A DNA stretch of 64,000 nt from Lutraria lutraria. Its lineage: Eukaryota; Mollusca; Bivalvia; Venerida; Mactridae. The DNA is taken from the NCBI GenBank assembly GCA_964023205.1, contig OZ026833.1:3098965-3162964 (forward strand), read 5' to 3'. The notes beneath the pieces were generated by a model. The model searched no databases. It had not been told where the DNA came from and worked only from the letters and a program-made list of their open reading frames with translations. A program made the position numbers and the translations under genes. Position 1 is the stretch's first letter. Each line of letters starts with the position of its first letter. Below, piece after piece: positions 1 to 10,300 of the stretch.

Positions 1-382
1 ATCTACGCTATATAAGTATAAATGTTAAATCAAGTGACTCAGGAATTTGGTAGAGGTCTACTACGCAATGCTACCTGTCTTTTTCTAGCCTCAGTGCCTT
101 GTGGTTTCAGAGGAGAATAGTTTTAAAGAGGACTATCCAAGGATAACTGCTATAAAGTTGCAGTGCATTTGGCCAAGTTAAAGCAAAATGATGACGCCTC
201 ACGACGCACTACTCGCGATTTACGACATACACAGGGCCATCACAATTGCTCACCTTGACAATTTTGCTAGGTGAGCTAATAAAACGATACAGAAATTGAG
301 TGAAACTTCATTTTAGCTACCGTTGTAATATTATGACCACATCATTGTAACAACCACTTATGTCAGGACTGGTTGCTATATT
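1..382. other. 5' flank of TLR-1, no gene seen
   Basis: No coding region is supported here. The segment around 160-330 resembles the flanks before the other TLR genes (for example around 12130-12250 and 44470-44600), including the stretch on a spontaneous run of 'ataaaacgatac' and 'tcattttagctacc'. It is read as the remains of the shared upstream unit. Confidence 0.6.
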
Positions 383-437
383 ACCATTTCTACATTGAGA
401 CCATTTCCATATTAGGACCATATCCATATTGAAACTG
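383..437. repeat. Short relic of the 17-bp upstream minisatellite
   Basis: About three degenerate copies of the unit 'gagaccatttccatatt' (17 bases). The same repeat lies before TLR-2A, TLR-2B, the 33 kb pseudogene and, faintly, TLR-4, always a few hundred bases upstream of the start codon. Confidence 0.7.
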
Positions 438-610
438 CTGTCTTGTCAAGTGGTATTCATATCAAATTCGTACTGTATATTGTCTGAAGGTTCAGGATGT
501 TCAAGTAATGTAAATGAGAAATGTACGAAACGGTTATTAAAAGTATATACTTCATTCAGATACTTGAAACAGTTTAAATGAATTAATAAATCAATACACC
601 TCAACAAATG

Positions 611-734
611 AATGATGTAGACCGTAAAACTAAACTTGTAGAACAGGAAGAAAAACACACTACATGACTATATAATCAGAGGTATCGGACGTAAACGAGA
701 TCAGATGACTTCGAAGAGATGTAACAAAAGTCAG
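611..734 (+). promoter_or_regulatory. Conserved TLR-proximal element with TATA-like core (TLR-1)
   Basis: A block of about 120 bases that recurs at the same place before TLR-2A, TLR-2B, TLR-4 and the pseudogene at 33 kb. It begins near 'gatgtag', contains the 'agaacaggaagaaa' motif, a TATA-like 'actatataatc' near 667-677, then a conserved 'gaggtatcggacgtaaacg' stretch. Conservation in otherwise diverged flanks suggests a core promoter; transcription start and bound factors cannot be seen from sequence. Confidence 0.5.
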
Positions 735-841
735 CGGTTTACATTTATATCATCTGATAATCACTTTTTGATATGCTTGAAAGGTTACAGTACTGGCAAT
801 TTTATTCTCAGTCTGTTAAACATCTGTGGTGCATAAACGAT

Positions 842-2917
842 ATGGATCTGAATGTTTTAACCTTTTGGATTATTTTTGCTGTTCACATTAATCAAGCGAC
901 TGGAAATGGCTGTCATTTCCATGGTGATCAGGCGGATTGCAAACATGCAGGACTATCGTACATCCCCGACATACCAGCTTACATCAAAAGACTAGAATTT
1001 GTTGGAAATGAACTTAAAGCAGTAACAAAGGCGACGTTTCAGAAGATTGAAATGCCGAGTAATATGTCGACAATAATCCTCTCTTCAAATAGAATCTGCA
1101 ATATTTCCGAAGACGCCTTTGACACATTCACCAATCTCTCGACCTTAGAACTGACTGACAACAAAATAAATGTGAATGATATGAAAAAACTTCTTCTAAA
1201 ATTATCTCAAGGAAATAATTTGAATAAACTTTATTTGAATTCTATGGGTATGAATGTTATTAATAATGAAACGTTTTCTTTGCTGAATGAAACACCTGCC
1301 CTTAGTCTGTTCTTGGAAAGAAACCATATCAATGAGTTCCCTATGGACACGTTAAGGCGTTTGAACAATATATTGGAACTAGATCTAGATCGAAATGCTA
1401 TATCGGATGTCAAGTTACCCATAATGGACTCATTAAAAGCATTAAGAGTAAGTCACAACAAATTGAAGGCCGTTCCGGATTTTTGTTCAGATCGTAATAC
1501 AACGACTTCTTTGGTCAAGAATTTGAGAGTTTTGTACTTAAAATTTAACGACATCGATACTATTAGCAATGCAACGTTCAAGTGTTTACCTAATTTAAAT
1601 CAGTTGCAACTTGGAGGTAATTGTATAGCCATTTTTCCAACCATGCTTTTTGCAAATAGTCCAAAGATAAGATATCTTAGTGTCAGTTCTAATACCGGAC
1701 ATTATGTTAAAATACAACCATTTGCTTTTAGTTCAAAAACATTAAGTAGTCTGGACATAGGTTTCGACGGAAATGCACTGAGTGTTTTCATGTCATTATC
1801 TAACACATTTCAAGGATTGCCCAGATTTAAAAAACTGCGATTAAGTTACATAAACATGATCCATTTGTCGAACGAAAATATCTCGGAACTCTTCTCTCCG
1901 ATAACGAACGTAACAACCATACAATGTTTTCAGTGTCACTTGCAAGGCGATCTTAACAATGTACTTAGAAAGAAACCGCATCTCGTCAAAATATACTTGA
2001 AAAGTAATTTTTTTCAGGACATTTCACCGGGAACATTCAGCGCTGATTCAAATATTTCAAAGCTTTATTTAGGTATGAACAAGTTTGGACACATCAGCTC
2101 AGATGCTTTGCCTGTTAGCTTTCTTGATAACCTCAAAGTTCTAGATTTATCGAAAAATCCATTTATATGTGATTGCAAACTCCTCTGGTTAATTAACTGG
2201 CTTAAAACAGCTAATAAGTCTAAGTTGAAATATTATCCGGAAGAATACACGTGCGCATCTCCAGCAAATTGGGCAAACAAACAGCTCCAGGAAGTTCATT
2301 TCACATATTTGGAATGTCATCCTTTCAGTACAATTGAATGGATGGGTATGATCGGTGGACCTTTGGTCTTCATTATCATTATAACAGCTGTGGTTCTCTA
2401 TCGAAACAGATGGAACATAAAACATTATATATTCCTGATTAGGAGAAGAAGAGAATACACACCACTAGAAGGCAATGTATATGAATACGATGCATTTGTG
2501 GCTTACAGTTATACTGAATCACGATGGATAAAGCATGTTTTGGTACCGATGTTAGAAGATGAATTTAATCTTAGATTGTGTGTTCATGACAGAGATTTTC
2601 ACGCCGGTACATTCATCAATGACAATATAGTTGAACGGATGAAGGAAAGTAAAAGAATAATTTTGGTACTGTCGAATAATTTTGCCAATAGTGGCTGGTG
2701 TATGTTCGAACTGAAAGTTGCGCATTCGATGCACATTGAAGAAAATGTAGATGTTATAGCCATCATGTTCGAAGAGTTGTTGGGCAGAAATATAAACAAT
2801 TCATTGAGAGTTCTCCTGGAATCGACCACCTATATAGAATGGACAGAAGACATTGCGGGCCATGAACTGTTTGTTACGAGACTGAAGGATTCTTTAGGGG
2901 TCACTGTTAATGGATGA
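842..2917 (+). CDS. Toll-like receptor, single exon (TLR-1)
   Basis: Complete 691-residue type I membrane receptor. An upstream in-frame ATG at 773 would add 23 residues, but the ATG at 842 is preferred because it aligns with the start of every paralogue and is followed at once by a hydrophobic signal peptide (about residues 1-21). An LRRNT-like segment (C24, C33) leads into leucine-rich repeats (about 45-430), with conserved extra cysteines near 215, 248 and a CxxC at 362-365. The LRRCT has C443, C445, C471 and C492; the membrane helix is about 501-520. The TIR domain (about 548-690) shows box 1 YDAFVAYS and box 2 with RDFHAG, where the usual BB-loop proline is alanine. One C-terminal cysteine cluster makes it a single-cysteine-cluster (vertebrate-like) TLR. 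It should sense microbial ligands and signal through TIR adaptors; ligand unknown. Closest relative in the window is TLR-4. Confidence 0.95.
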   Translation: MDLNVLTFWIIFAVHINQATGNGCHFHGDQADCKHAGLSYIPDIPAYIKRLEFVGNELKAVTKATFQKIEMPSNMSTIILSSNRICNISEDAFDTFTNLSTLELTDNKINVNDMKKLLLKLSQGNNLNKLYLNSMGMNVINNETFSLLNETPALSLFLERNHINEFPMDTLRRLNNILELDLDRNAISDVKLPIMDSLKALRVSHNKLKAVPDFCSDRNTTTSLVKNLRVLYLKFNDIDTISNATFKCLPNLNQLQLGGNCIAIFPTMLFANSPKIRYLSVSSNTGHYVKIQPFAFSSKTLSSLDIGFDGNALSVFMSLSNTFQGLPRFKKLRLSYINMIHLSNENISELFSPITNVTTIQCFQCHLQGDLNNVLRKKPHLVKIYLKSNFFQDISPGTFSADSNISKLYLGMNKFGHISSDALPVSFLDNLKVLDLSKNPFICDCKLLWLINWLKTANKSKLKYYPEEYTCASPANWANKQLQEVHFTYLECHPFSTIEWMGMIGGPLVFIIIITAVVLYRNRWNIKHYIFLIRRRREYTPLEGNVYEYDAFVAYSYTESRWIKHVLVPMLEDEFNLRLCVHDRDFHAGTFINDNIVERMKESKRIILVLSNNFANSGWCMFELKVAHSMHIEENVDVIAIMFEELLGRNINNSLRVLLESTTYIEWTEDIAGHELFVTRLKDSLGVTVNG

Positions 2918-3237
2918 GACACATAACAGAGTGACGGCAAACGGGCTGATAACATATTAGTTATCAGATCAACCAAATATGAATTCCTTAATGGATTGAA
3001 AGTTTGTGTTTGTATTGGTTTGACTTTATTCTAGGTTTATGTATAATATTTTACAACTTTTTTGTAAAACTGCAAAGAATAACGAAGTTTCATTTGTATT
3101 ATGTGTTGGGTAATAAAATGCACGATTTGTATACAATGCACCATTTGACTATGATACATTACTTGTATACCGTTAGTATTATTCTTTTTACATGAATCAC
3201 TGTTTGTATATACATGTAATACACTCTATGTAATCAA
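2918..3237. other. 3' flank of TLR-1 with poly(A) signal and start of 18-bp minisatellite
   Basis: The first 100 bases match the 3' flanks of the other TLRs. An AATAAA lies at 3112-3117, about 195 bases past the stop. From about 3095 degenerate copies of the 18-base 'tgtttgtatataatacac' unit begin. Compared with TLR-3 and TLR-4, roughly 700 bases of flank, including the hairpin element, are missing here. Confidence 0.6.
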
Positions 3238-3349
3238 TGTTTGTGAAGTTGGCGGCCTAGCGGCCTAGCGGCCTGGCGGCGTGAAGTTGGCGGCCTGGCG
3301 GCCTAGCGGCCTAGCGGCGTGAAGTTGGCGGCCTGGCGGCCTAGCGGCC

Positions 3350-3930
3350 TAAAATTGTATACCCCCTATCGCCCAGAAATGCATTAGAATCACGTTCTAT
3401 AAGCATTAGAAACTATTTTGGATGGAAAAAGTCGCAAAAAATCACTTTAACGTAGGTACGAAATTTCGCCGAAAACTTAGTTTTTTCACCGACCCAAAAT
3501 ATTAAACACCCAATCGCTCAGAAATGTATCAGAATCACATTCTACATGTATTAGAAACGATTTTGTACGGAAAAAGTCGCAAAAATTCACTTTTTCATAG
3601 TTACGCCGCTAGGCCGCCAACTTCACGTTTTCAGCGGCCTAGCGGCCTAGAATTTTATACCCCCAATCGCCCAGAAATGCATCAGAATCACGTTCTATAA
3701 GCATTAGAAACTATTTTGGATGGAAAAAGTCGCAAAAAATCACTTTATCGTAGGTACGCAATTTCGCCGAAAACTTAGTTTTTTCACCGACCCAAAATAT
3801 TAAACACCCAATCGCTCAGAAATGTATCAGAATCGCATTCTACAAGCATTAGAAACGATTTTGGACGGAAAAAGTCGCAAAAATTCACTTTTTCATAGTT
3901 ACGCCGCTAGGCCACTAACTTCCCTTCCTT
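3350..3930. repeat. 298-bp tandem duplication built of two diverged half-units
   Basis: Two copies about 298 bases apart (compare 'cgcccagaaatgc' at 3370 and 3668). Each copy holds two related halves about 145 and 153 bases long that share 'cagaaatg...atcagaatcac' and 'ggaaaaagtcgcaaaaa'. The block is bordered by GGCGGCCTA repeats in direct orientation on the left and inverted on the right. Confidence 0.75.
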
Positions 3931-4439
3931 CGGCGCGTATACTAAAGCGGTCATCGAGTGGCTTAATATATATTGTAAGAATTTGTTTAACATTAATGAT
4001 AAAGAAGCAAGTTTATTTAAACTAAATACTTCTTATACAATATGAAAAGGATAATCGGGACAGATGAGTGTGTGAACTAAGACATATAATTTATCATCCA
4101 GAAATCAACTTTAACCACTGCGATAGCGACACTTCTCTATTATTTTAGTTTTCCGAAACGCTGGTTTTATAAGTTATTACGGTTTTTTTGTCTAGACTAC
4201 TGATAAATTCATGCAGAAACTTTTCAAGGTACGTAGCCGTGAATTATGTGTATTTAACACATACATTTCGTAAACGGTGAAGAAACGTGCACAAATGTAC
4301 CGTTTTTTATTATCTTATATGCAGTAATCACGAGTTCGATCCCAGTCCGCTCAAATCTTTATGTGTTGATTTGGTAATGAAATAGCTTATGTGGTCATTC
4401 ATCACTACCTCTGATTCAAGTAGGGCAGATCCCATTCAT

Positions 4440-4832
4440 TGGAACAATTATCTGCGCTCAGTAAGCGCCGTTCCCAACTCGCCATACTTTCAAGTGCGCG
4501 TTGTCTACTTGTATAAACGTGGGCAAAACTTGGCGATCCGAATGTGGTGAGTACCGCCTCAGTACGTATTTGGGAGCACGAAAACACGCACTTTTAGTGC
4601 ATGAGGAACTTTCGCTGCGTGCGACCAGCGACTCACGTTCACCATACTTGCACGCACTTAAAACATTAGAGTGAGAAAGGATTCGGTTCGTATACAATAC
4701 ATGCAAGTTCGGCTTCATACGATAACGTGAAAATCGCAAGACGATAGCACGTTGTAAGCACGTGTAACTCACCGCGTGTGCAACGTAAAATCTCGCAACC
4801 GCTAATGGCCAGCCGGAATCGGAATTTAACAT
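4440..4832. other. GC-richer unique segment inside the composite element
   Basis: Base composition is clearly higher in G+C than the surroundings. A 124-codon frame is open on the minus strand (4458-4832) but it has no recognisable domain and overlaps another open frame, so no gene is called. Confidence 0.4.
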
Positions 4833-4980
4833 TATTACGTATATTTATTTGTGATGATCACCCCTCGCATATTCCACGGTAGATGGTTATTGATAGAATA
4901 GCTTCTAATTACACAATCAGTTATAAGATGATGTGTGTGAAGTTGGCAATGCAATCGACAATCGACAATCGACATTCAAT

Positions 4981-5215
4981 GTCTAGCTCGACAATCGACA
5001 TTCATCTCGACATTCGTAAAACAGACTGTATATAGCCGTCAAAGTAATGAAATTTCGAATGTCTAGCTCGACAATCGACATTCATCTCGACATTCGAAAA
5101 ACGGACTGTATATAGCCGTCAAAGTAATGAAATTCCGAATGTCTAGCTAGACAATCGACATTCATCTCGACATTCGAAAAACGAACTGTATAGCCGTCAA
5201 AGTAATGAAATTTCG
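4981..5215. repeat. Three tandem 80-bp repeats
   Basis: The unit starts with 'gtctagctcgacaatcgac' at 4981, 5061 and 5141. It carries 'catctcgacattcg' and 'agccgtcaaagtaatgaaat'. Located just inside the right end of the composite element. Confidence 0.8.
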
Positions 5216-5280
5216 AAAAAAGGCGGCTTTGCCTATACTCGTGAGGCCGCCAGGCCGCTAGGCCGCCAACTTCACAAACA

Positions 5281-5900
5281 TATGAAATTAATACATTTTT
5301 GTACATATAATACACTGATTGTACATAATACACTATTTGTATATTTTACAATGTTTGTTCATAATACACTGTTTGTACGTAATACATTTTTTGTATATAC
5401 TGCACTATTTGTATATTATACAATGTTTGTACATAATACACTGTTTGTACGTAATACACTGTTTGTATATACTACACTATTTGTATATTATACAATGTTT
5501 GTACATAATACACTGTTTGTACGTAATACACTGTTTATATATACTACACTATTTGTATATAATACAATGTTTGTACATAATATACTGTTTGTACGTAATA
5601 CACTGTTTGTATATACTACACTATTTGTATATTATACAATGTTTGTACATAATACACTGTTTGTACGTAATACACTGTTTATATATACTACACTATTTGT
5701 ATATAATACAATGTTTGTACATAATATACTGTTTGTACGTAATACACTGTTTGTATATACTACACTATTTGTATATAATACAATGTTTGTACATAATACA
5801 CTGCTTGTATATAATACATTGTCTGGACATAATGCACTGTTTGTATGTAACACGCTATTTTATCTAATCATTGTTTATATATATTACAATATTTGCATAT
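5281..5900. repeat. 18-bp minisatellite with 72-bp and 144-bp higher-order units
   Basis: The basic unit is about 'actgtttgtatataatac'. Four variant units make a 72-bp block whose 'ctatttgtata' landmark recurs at 5405, 5477, 5549, 5621, 5693 and 5765. Alternating variants make a 144-bp super-unit (5477-5620 and 5621-5764). Because 18 is divisible by 3 and the unit lacks stops in several frames, long meaningless open frames appear on both strands. Related arrays follow TLR-3A, TLR-3B and TLR-4. Confidence 0.9.
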
Positions 5901-6080
5901 AATACATTGACTCGTTTCAGTTTTCTTAACGATCTATTTGTGTGCCTAGCATGTAACAAAATGTGCTTTTTTCTGTTTACCCTAACGAGTCAAATTATTG
6001 ATATACAACGGAATTCACATACCCCGGAAAATCATTATACTATTAAAGCAAAAATTTACATAGATTTGTAAGTTAATTCG
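5901..6080. other. Unit-junction spacer
   Basis: Matches the spacers that follow the 18-bp arrays at about 30730 and 41350 ('tcacataccyyggmaaatcat', a poly-pyrimidine run, then 'attcgta'). It marks the border between one TLR unit and the next. No gene. Confidence 0.5.
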
Positions 6081-7813
6081 TACTGAACTACCAATGATGT
6101 TGTACAGCCGTGTAAATATTAGCTATAATTAAAAACAGAACGCGCACGTGATTGCAACATTAAATGAGAACTTGATGCCAAGACATTCATGTCTTAATAA
6201 AAACTAAGAACACAGGACTTCAACCTTCTGCAAAATGCGACTACCGCCCAAAACCGCCCGACTCGTATGATCATACAAAAATAAAGGACACGATATTTGC
6301 CCGGATGGTTCTACCTTGGAGCGGTTGATACTGATTTAAAGGAACTGAAATGGTTGACATTTCTATCTGCATGCAATAACAAGTGTCAAGATCACAATAG
6401 GGGCTGACATCTTATCAAGCTTTCTCATGATCAAATTGTACAATATAGAGAAAATAATACAAACAGATGAGAAACCAAGGGATCGTTATATGATGCGGTC
6501 TAATTGTTCGATTGGTTTTACCCTTCGTAAATATCAGCCTATATTAATTTACTGCTGCTTCAAAAGTTCACAATGAACACTGTTTTGAAAAGAAATATGA
6601 AACTATGAGTGATTTCATCAACAGAAAACAAAAAGCAACTGGATTGTCATGGATGTCCTAAAATTCGTACATTATTGTTTATACTATCAGTTGAAGCACT
6701 TAAGATATCTGACTTAACATAGCTTAAATGAAAAACACACGCACTAACCATATTGATCAATACATATGAAATATTTGTAGCATAACCACTTAGCAGTTTT
6801 ATCTTGAAATTGTGAGTAATTGAAGCTTAATATGTATGTCTACAGTTTATCAATATGGTATTGAAATCTGCAAAAGTATCAATTAGGTACGTTTTTATCG
6901 TTGATGAAATTGTAAACGGACTCAAGGGGGACAACTGTGATTTAGGAATAATGGGTTATTACCGTGATTAACTCCCTTGAGTAAATGTAATTAAAGGTAA
7001 CAACATACTTAAGCCGGAGATTTGTTTTTATAGTACGTAAAATGATATTTGCCATATACCTATTCCTGTCCACTCAATCTTGTTGCATTATGTAGTAAAT
7101 TTAATACACATGTAGCATAACGCATAATGCATGTAATAAAAAATAATAATGTACTAATAAATATAACGCATTAAAATTACAATTAATATTCCTGTTTTGA
7201 GTAATAATAAATAGAACGGATTTCCCCAAAGTAGGTATGCTCTATTCGGTTCAAAATTACTTTCCAACAACAGCAAATATCATTATTTAGATTTTCAATG
7301 TGTAACAGTCATGTCCATGAAATTAAAGAGACAGTTTTTGTCTAAACTCTAGTGAAAAACGATCAAGTGAGCATGAGAGCAACATACGTTAATTTATTTA
7401 TTTTTATTTATTTGGTAAATCTGTCACTTATGGCTTTATAAGGTCTAAGTTAGAAGATGTATTCTGATAGACAAATCCTTCGTGAAGCTTCGCAATGGTT
7501 TCTGTTTTATCAGTAAATTTTCGAGTATGTGCGTTTTTTTAAATATAAACAAGTCATTGTTGGAATAAATGATCATGAAACATAATAACTGCCCATCAGA
7601 TATGGTGATATCAGTGAATAATAGGGAAACGAATGAAACGGATTTAAAACTAAAATATCACTTCGTACTTTTAACCTGTATAGCCAACAAGCCCAAGCTA
7701 CTGATATACAGGTAAAGTTTGTTAACATCCTTTAAACGGACAATTACGAAAATAAAGGGTCTGCTGGGGGGGGGGGGGGGGGGGGTAATCATTATTTCTT
7801 TATGATATATGAT
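6081..7813. other. Orphan TLR upstream block without its receptor
   Basis: The DNA is a diverged copy of the long 5' flanks at 41470-43100 and 10350-11970 (shared landmarks: 'gttgtacagccgtgtaaat', 'ggacacgatatttgcccgg', 'gatttgtaaacggactcaagg', 'gatcatgaaacataataactgc'). It stops abruptly at 7813, where the next, near-identical duplicated block starts. The minisatellite, TATA element and receptor expected further on are missing, so it is a truncated unit. Confidence 0.65.
7766..7785 (+). repeat. G20 homopolymer
   Basis: Twenty consecutive G on the + strand. The paralogous site at about 11955 reads 'ttggagaggtaatc', so the run grew from a short G-rich seed. It lies only about 30 bases before the duplication junction at 7814 and could form quadruplex structures; length may be unreliable in the assembly. 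Confidence 0.9.
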
Positions 7814-8548
7814 TCAAAAGTTCACATTGAGTATTGTCTGGAAAATGAAACTATGGTGTGATTTTATCAATTAAAAAAATGAAACTGGATTGTCACGGAG
7901 GTCCTATTCATACTATTTACTGAAGCATTTAACAGTCTGACTTAACATAGACTAAATAAAAAAAACACTAACCATTCTGATTTAGACATATACAATATCA
8001 TTTATAGCGTAACCACTTAGCAGTATTATCTAGAAACTGTGAGTAATTGAAGCTTATGTATGTCCAAAGTTTTTCGTTACGTCAGTAGAATCTGCAAAAG
8101 TATCCATTAGGTTCAGAATTTTATAAATTTAACGAAATTGTAAACGGACTCAAGGGGAACAACTACGATTTAAACATAATGAGTTATTACAGTAAGTAAC
8201 TCCCTTGAGTAAATGAAATTGATCAGTTTCTGCACGCTGTGATTTAGATTTAACTGAAGGTAACAAAATACTTAAAACCGGATATTTGTTTTTACATTTT
8301 AAGACCCTGCATGTAAAATGGTATTTGCCATATAACTATTCCTGTTGACTTAATCTTGTTGCACATTGCGTAGTAAATTTAATATAAATGTAGTATAATG
8401 CCTTAACGCTATTTAGAAAATGTAATAATAAATTTAACGCATTAAAATTACAATTAATAGTCCTGTTTGTAGTAATGCAGGACTGGTCTTAAATATATTT
8501 TTCAAAAAATAGGTATGCTCCTTTCGGTTCGAAATTACTTTCCAATAA
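7814..8548. repeat. Recently duplicated upstream block, copy 1 (left part)
   Basis: Nearly identical to 41981-42717 and to 24892-25620 (and its B copy at 57852). Continues at 10345 after the inserted transposon. No gene. Carries two conserved stretches, 'aacggactcaaggggaac' and 'aactcccttgagtaaatg', whose 'ctcaaggg'/'cccttgag' parts are complementary and can form a hairpin about 65 bases apart. Confidence 0.85.
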
Positions 8549-8814
8549 GGCCAACAGTTTTTTATTTTCTGTTTTACGGGAGCGCCGACCCTAATTTTCC
8601 ACAAAATCAAATAAAAATAAAACAAGAAGTCATCAATTTTATTTTTTTAAAATCCGCCGTCTTGAAAAAAATCGTCTACAAAAAAATAAAACAAAACGAT
8701 GGCGCTTACTGTAATTCATTAAATATCGTCTATAATAGCACCAAGTGAACTTAAGATTCCTTAGCTTACAAAATGTAAATACGGTCCTGACGATGCAACG
8801 TAATTAGGTCAAAG

Positions 8815-8962
8815 CACAGGAGATTGAAATTATGACTCAGAATAAAGTTAAGATATAGCCTCGCACTATTAAGCTATATATAAACACTTATTATATACTG
8901 CATACTTATATGAGTGTTTTGTTGTAGCAATTGACATATGGATAAAATTTCAATCTCCTGTG
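8815..8962. mobile_element. Nested MITE with 17-bp inverted ends
   Basis: Perfect inverted repeats 'cacaggagattgaaatt' at 8815-8831 and 8946-8962 enclose about 148 bases. 'gtcaaag' (or 8-bp 'ggtcaaag', depending on how the border G is assigned) flanks both sides as a target duplication. An 8-bp duplication would fit a hAT-type MITE. It sits inside the 1.8 kb Harbinger-like element, so it landed later or travelled with it. Confidence 0.8.
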
Positions 8963-10300
8963 GTCAAAGTGTGTATTGATTCTTTATCATAGTTGTTAAT
9001 ATAGGATTACTGGTAGACGCAATCTAAACAATGACAGTCACAACTTCCAAAGTTCACAGGTAGATAAACAGTGCTGTACTGTTTTAAAGGTTGTTTTGTT
9101 TATATGTATTGAACAATGTTAATACGAGTAGTTCTCGTGCATGCAGCTTGAAAATAGTACTTTTCCACATGATTCTTTTAAAGTTCTACTTTGGTTAAGG
9201 CTTTGAAAAACGAATTAAATACGACCAGTGGGAAAAAGGAATGCATTCACAATTACAAGTTGCAGTATTTTCGGATAGTCGCATGATTTTCGATCAAAAT
9301 TCCGGCGGGCAAAACGTTGAAAGTTTTGTACGCACTGAAAAAAAATAGAGGGAAATGCTTATTATATGCACTACAAATAAGGCACCCCGTATTTTTGCTT
9401 ATTATTTGACTGTTTATGCATGCATGCACATAGGACTAGCATATGCACATACAACGTCATTTTTCTTTGCACAAATGAGCGTATTTAACTTGGAACATTG
9501 TTAATATTCATTGTGATAGGCCTATTTACCTTTGTTTTTAAAATACAAATAAAAAATTAGTCATACAAAGCATCTGGCATACGTGACATGCGAAAACGAA
9601 AGTAAGCAAATACTTAAGATAAAAACAAAAAAGAATGCGGTAGAGCTAGTAAGTCTAAGGAGTCCATGAGAATCTAAGTGGTTATAAATACATTTTTATA
9701 AGTTTATGTGGATCTAGTCAACATTACTTTCAGCTTGTCCATCTGCCCATCTCTGTGTGTCTGTATACAGTATTTTGTGAGTGCTGTCTAGTTGGTCACC
9801 TTCTTGCCAGGTTTCATTAAAATGTCATTTTTTTGTAAATTTAGTTTTTTTTTCAATACAGTGATTAGACAAATTTGAATTCAGTTAAACTTCCCATGTA
9901 TACTGTCCGTTGGGCATGCTCTCATCAGCTTTTGTGTATTTTTATAGACTTATATAATATACATGACATCTCCAAAACTTGACAAGATTTGAATGAAACT
10001 TCACAGGAGTGATGGGTATCAATTAAGTTTTTGTCAACAGGTTTTGATTGGATATTTTTATATGTCCAAGCACTGTATGTATCATTACCCTTTGAGATAC
10101 AGCCTGATAAATACCTGTATATTTATTGTAATCCCATGTGAATCTAGTCTAAATACACTTGTTTTATGTTTATAATGAGCGATCTGTCAAAATAAAAAAA
10201 AACGCCAATAATTTCACTTTTATTTTTTTTATTTTTTCGACTGCTCCAAATTAAAGCTTTTATTTTCATTTTTATTTATCCCCCCCGTCTCAATTTTTTT
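8963..10300. other. Interior of the Harbinger-like element, no gene seen
   Basis: AT-rich DNA with only short open frames (for example 9993-10175, 60 codons) that match nothing recognised. The subterminal 80 bases at each end are rich in 'aaaataaaa' runs. Confidence 0.6.

Larger units (their letters stand above)
3238..5280. mobile_element. Composite element with inverted GGCGGCC-rich ends
   Basis: The two ends are inverted copies: 'tgtttgtgaagttggcgg' at 3238 and its complement ending at 5280, followed inward by repeated 'cggcctag' blocks. It sits inside the 18-bp minisatellite, which resumes on its right. Inside are a 298-bp tandem duplication (3350-3930), GC-richer unique DNA (about 4440-4830) and three 80-bp repeats (4981-5215). 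No transposase was recognised and no clear target duplication is visible, so the class is unknown; a non-autonomous element is inferred. It has no counterpart elsewhere in the window. Confidence 0.5.

Noticed and set aside
773..841. Extended N-terminus of TLR-1 from the ATG at 773 (and TLR-4 from 37416)
   Set aside because: Extra residues are unrelated between the two genes and would bury the signal peptide; the ATG at 842 or 37470 aligns with all paralogues.
2552..2829. Minus-strand frames of 60-130 codons opposite every TIR domain (also 14950, 27803, 39212, 47910, 60763)
   Set aside because: They mirror the conserved TIR coding strand and recur only because the TIR codons are conserved.
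4458..4832. 124-codon minus-strand frame in the GC-rich core of the composite element
   Set aside because: No recognisable domain, overlaps another frame, and stop codons are rarer there because of base composition.
5281..5900. CRISPR-like regular array
   Set aside because: Units are adjacent with no unique spacers, and the genome is clearly animal-like.
5282..5902. Open frames of 206 and 182 codons with repeated LFVYTTLFVYN and LYIIQCLYI patterns
   Set aside because: They are by-products of the 18-base minisatellite, whose period keeps several frames open on both strands at once.
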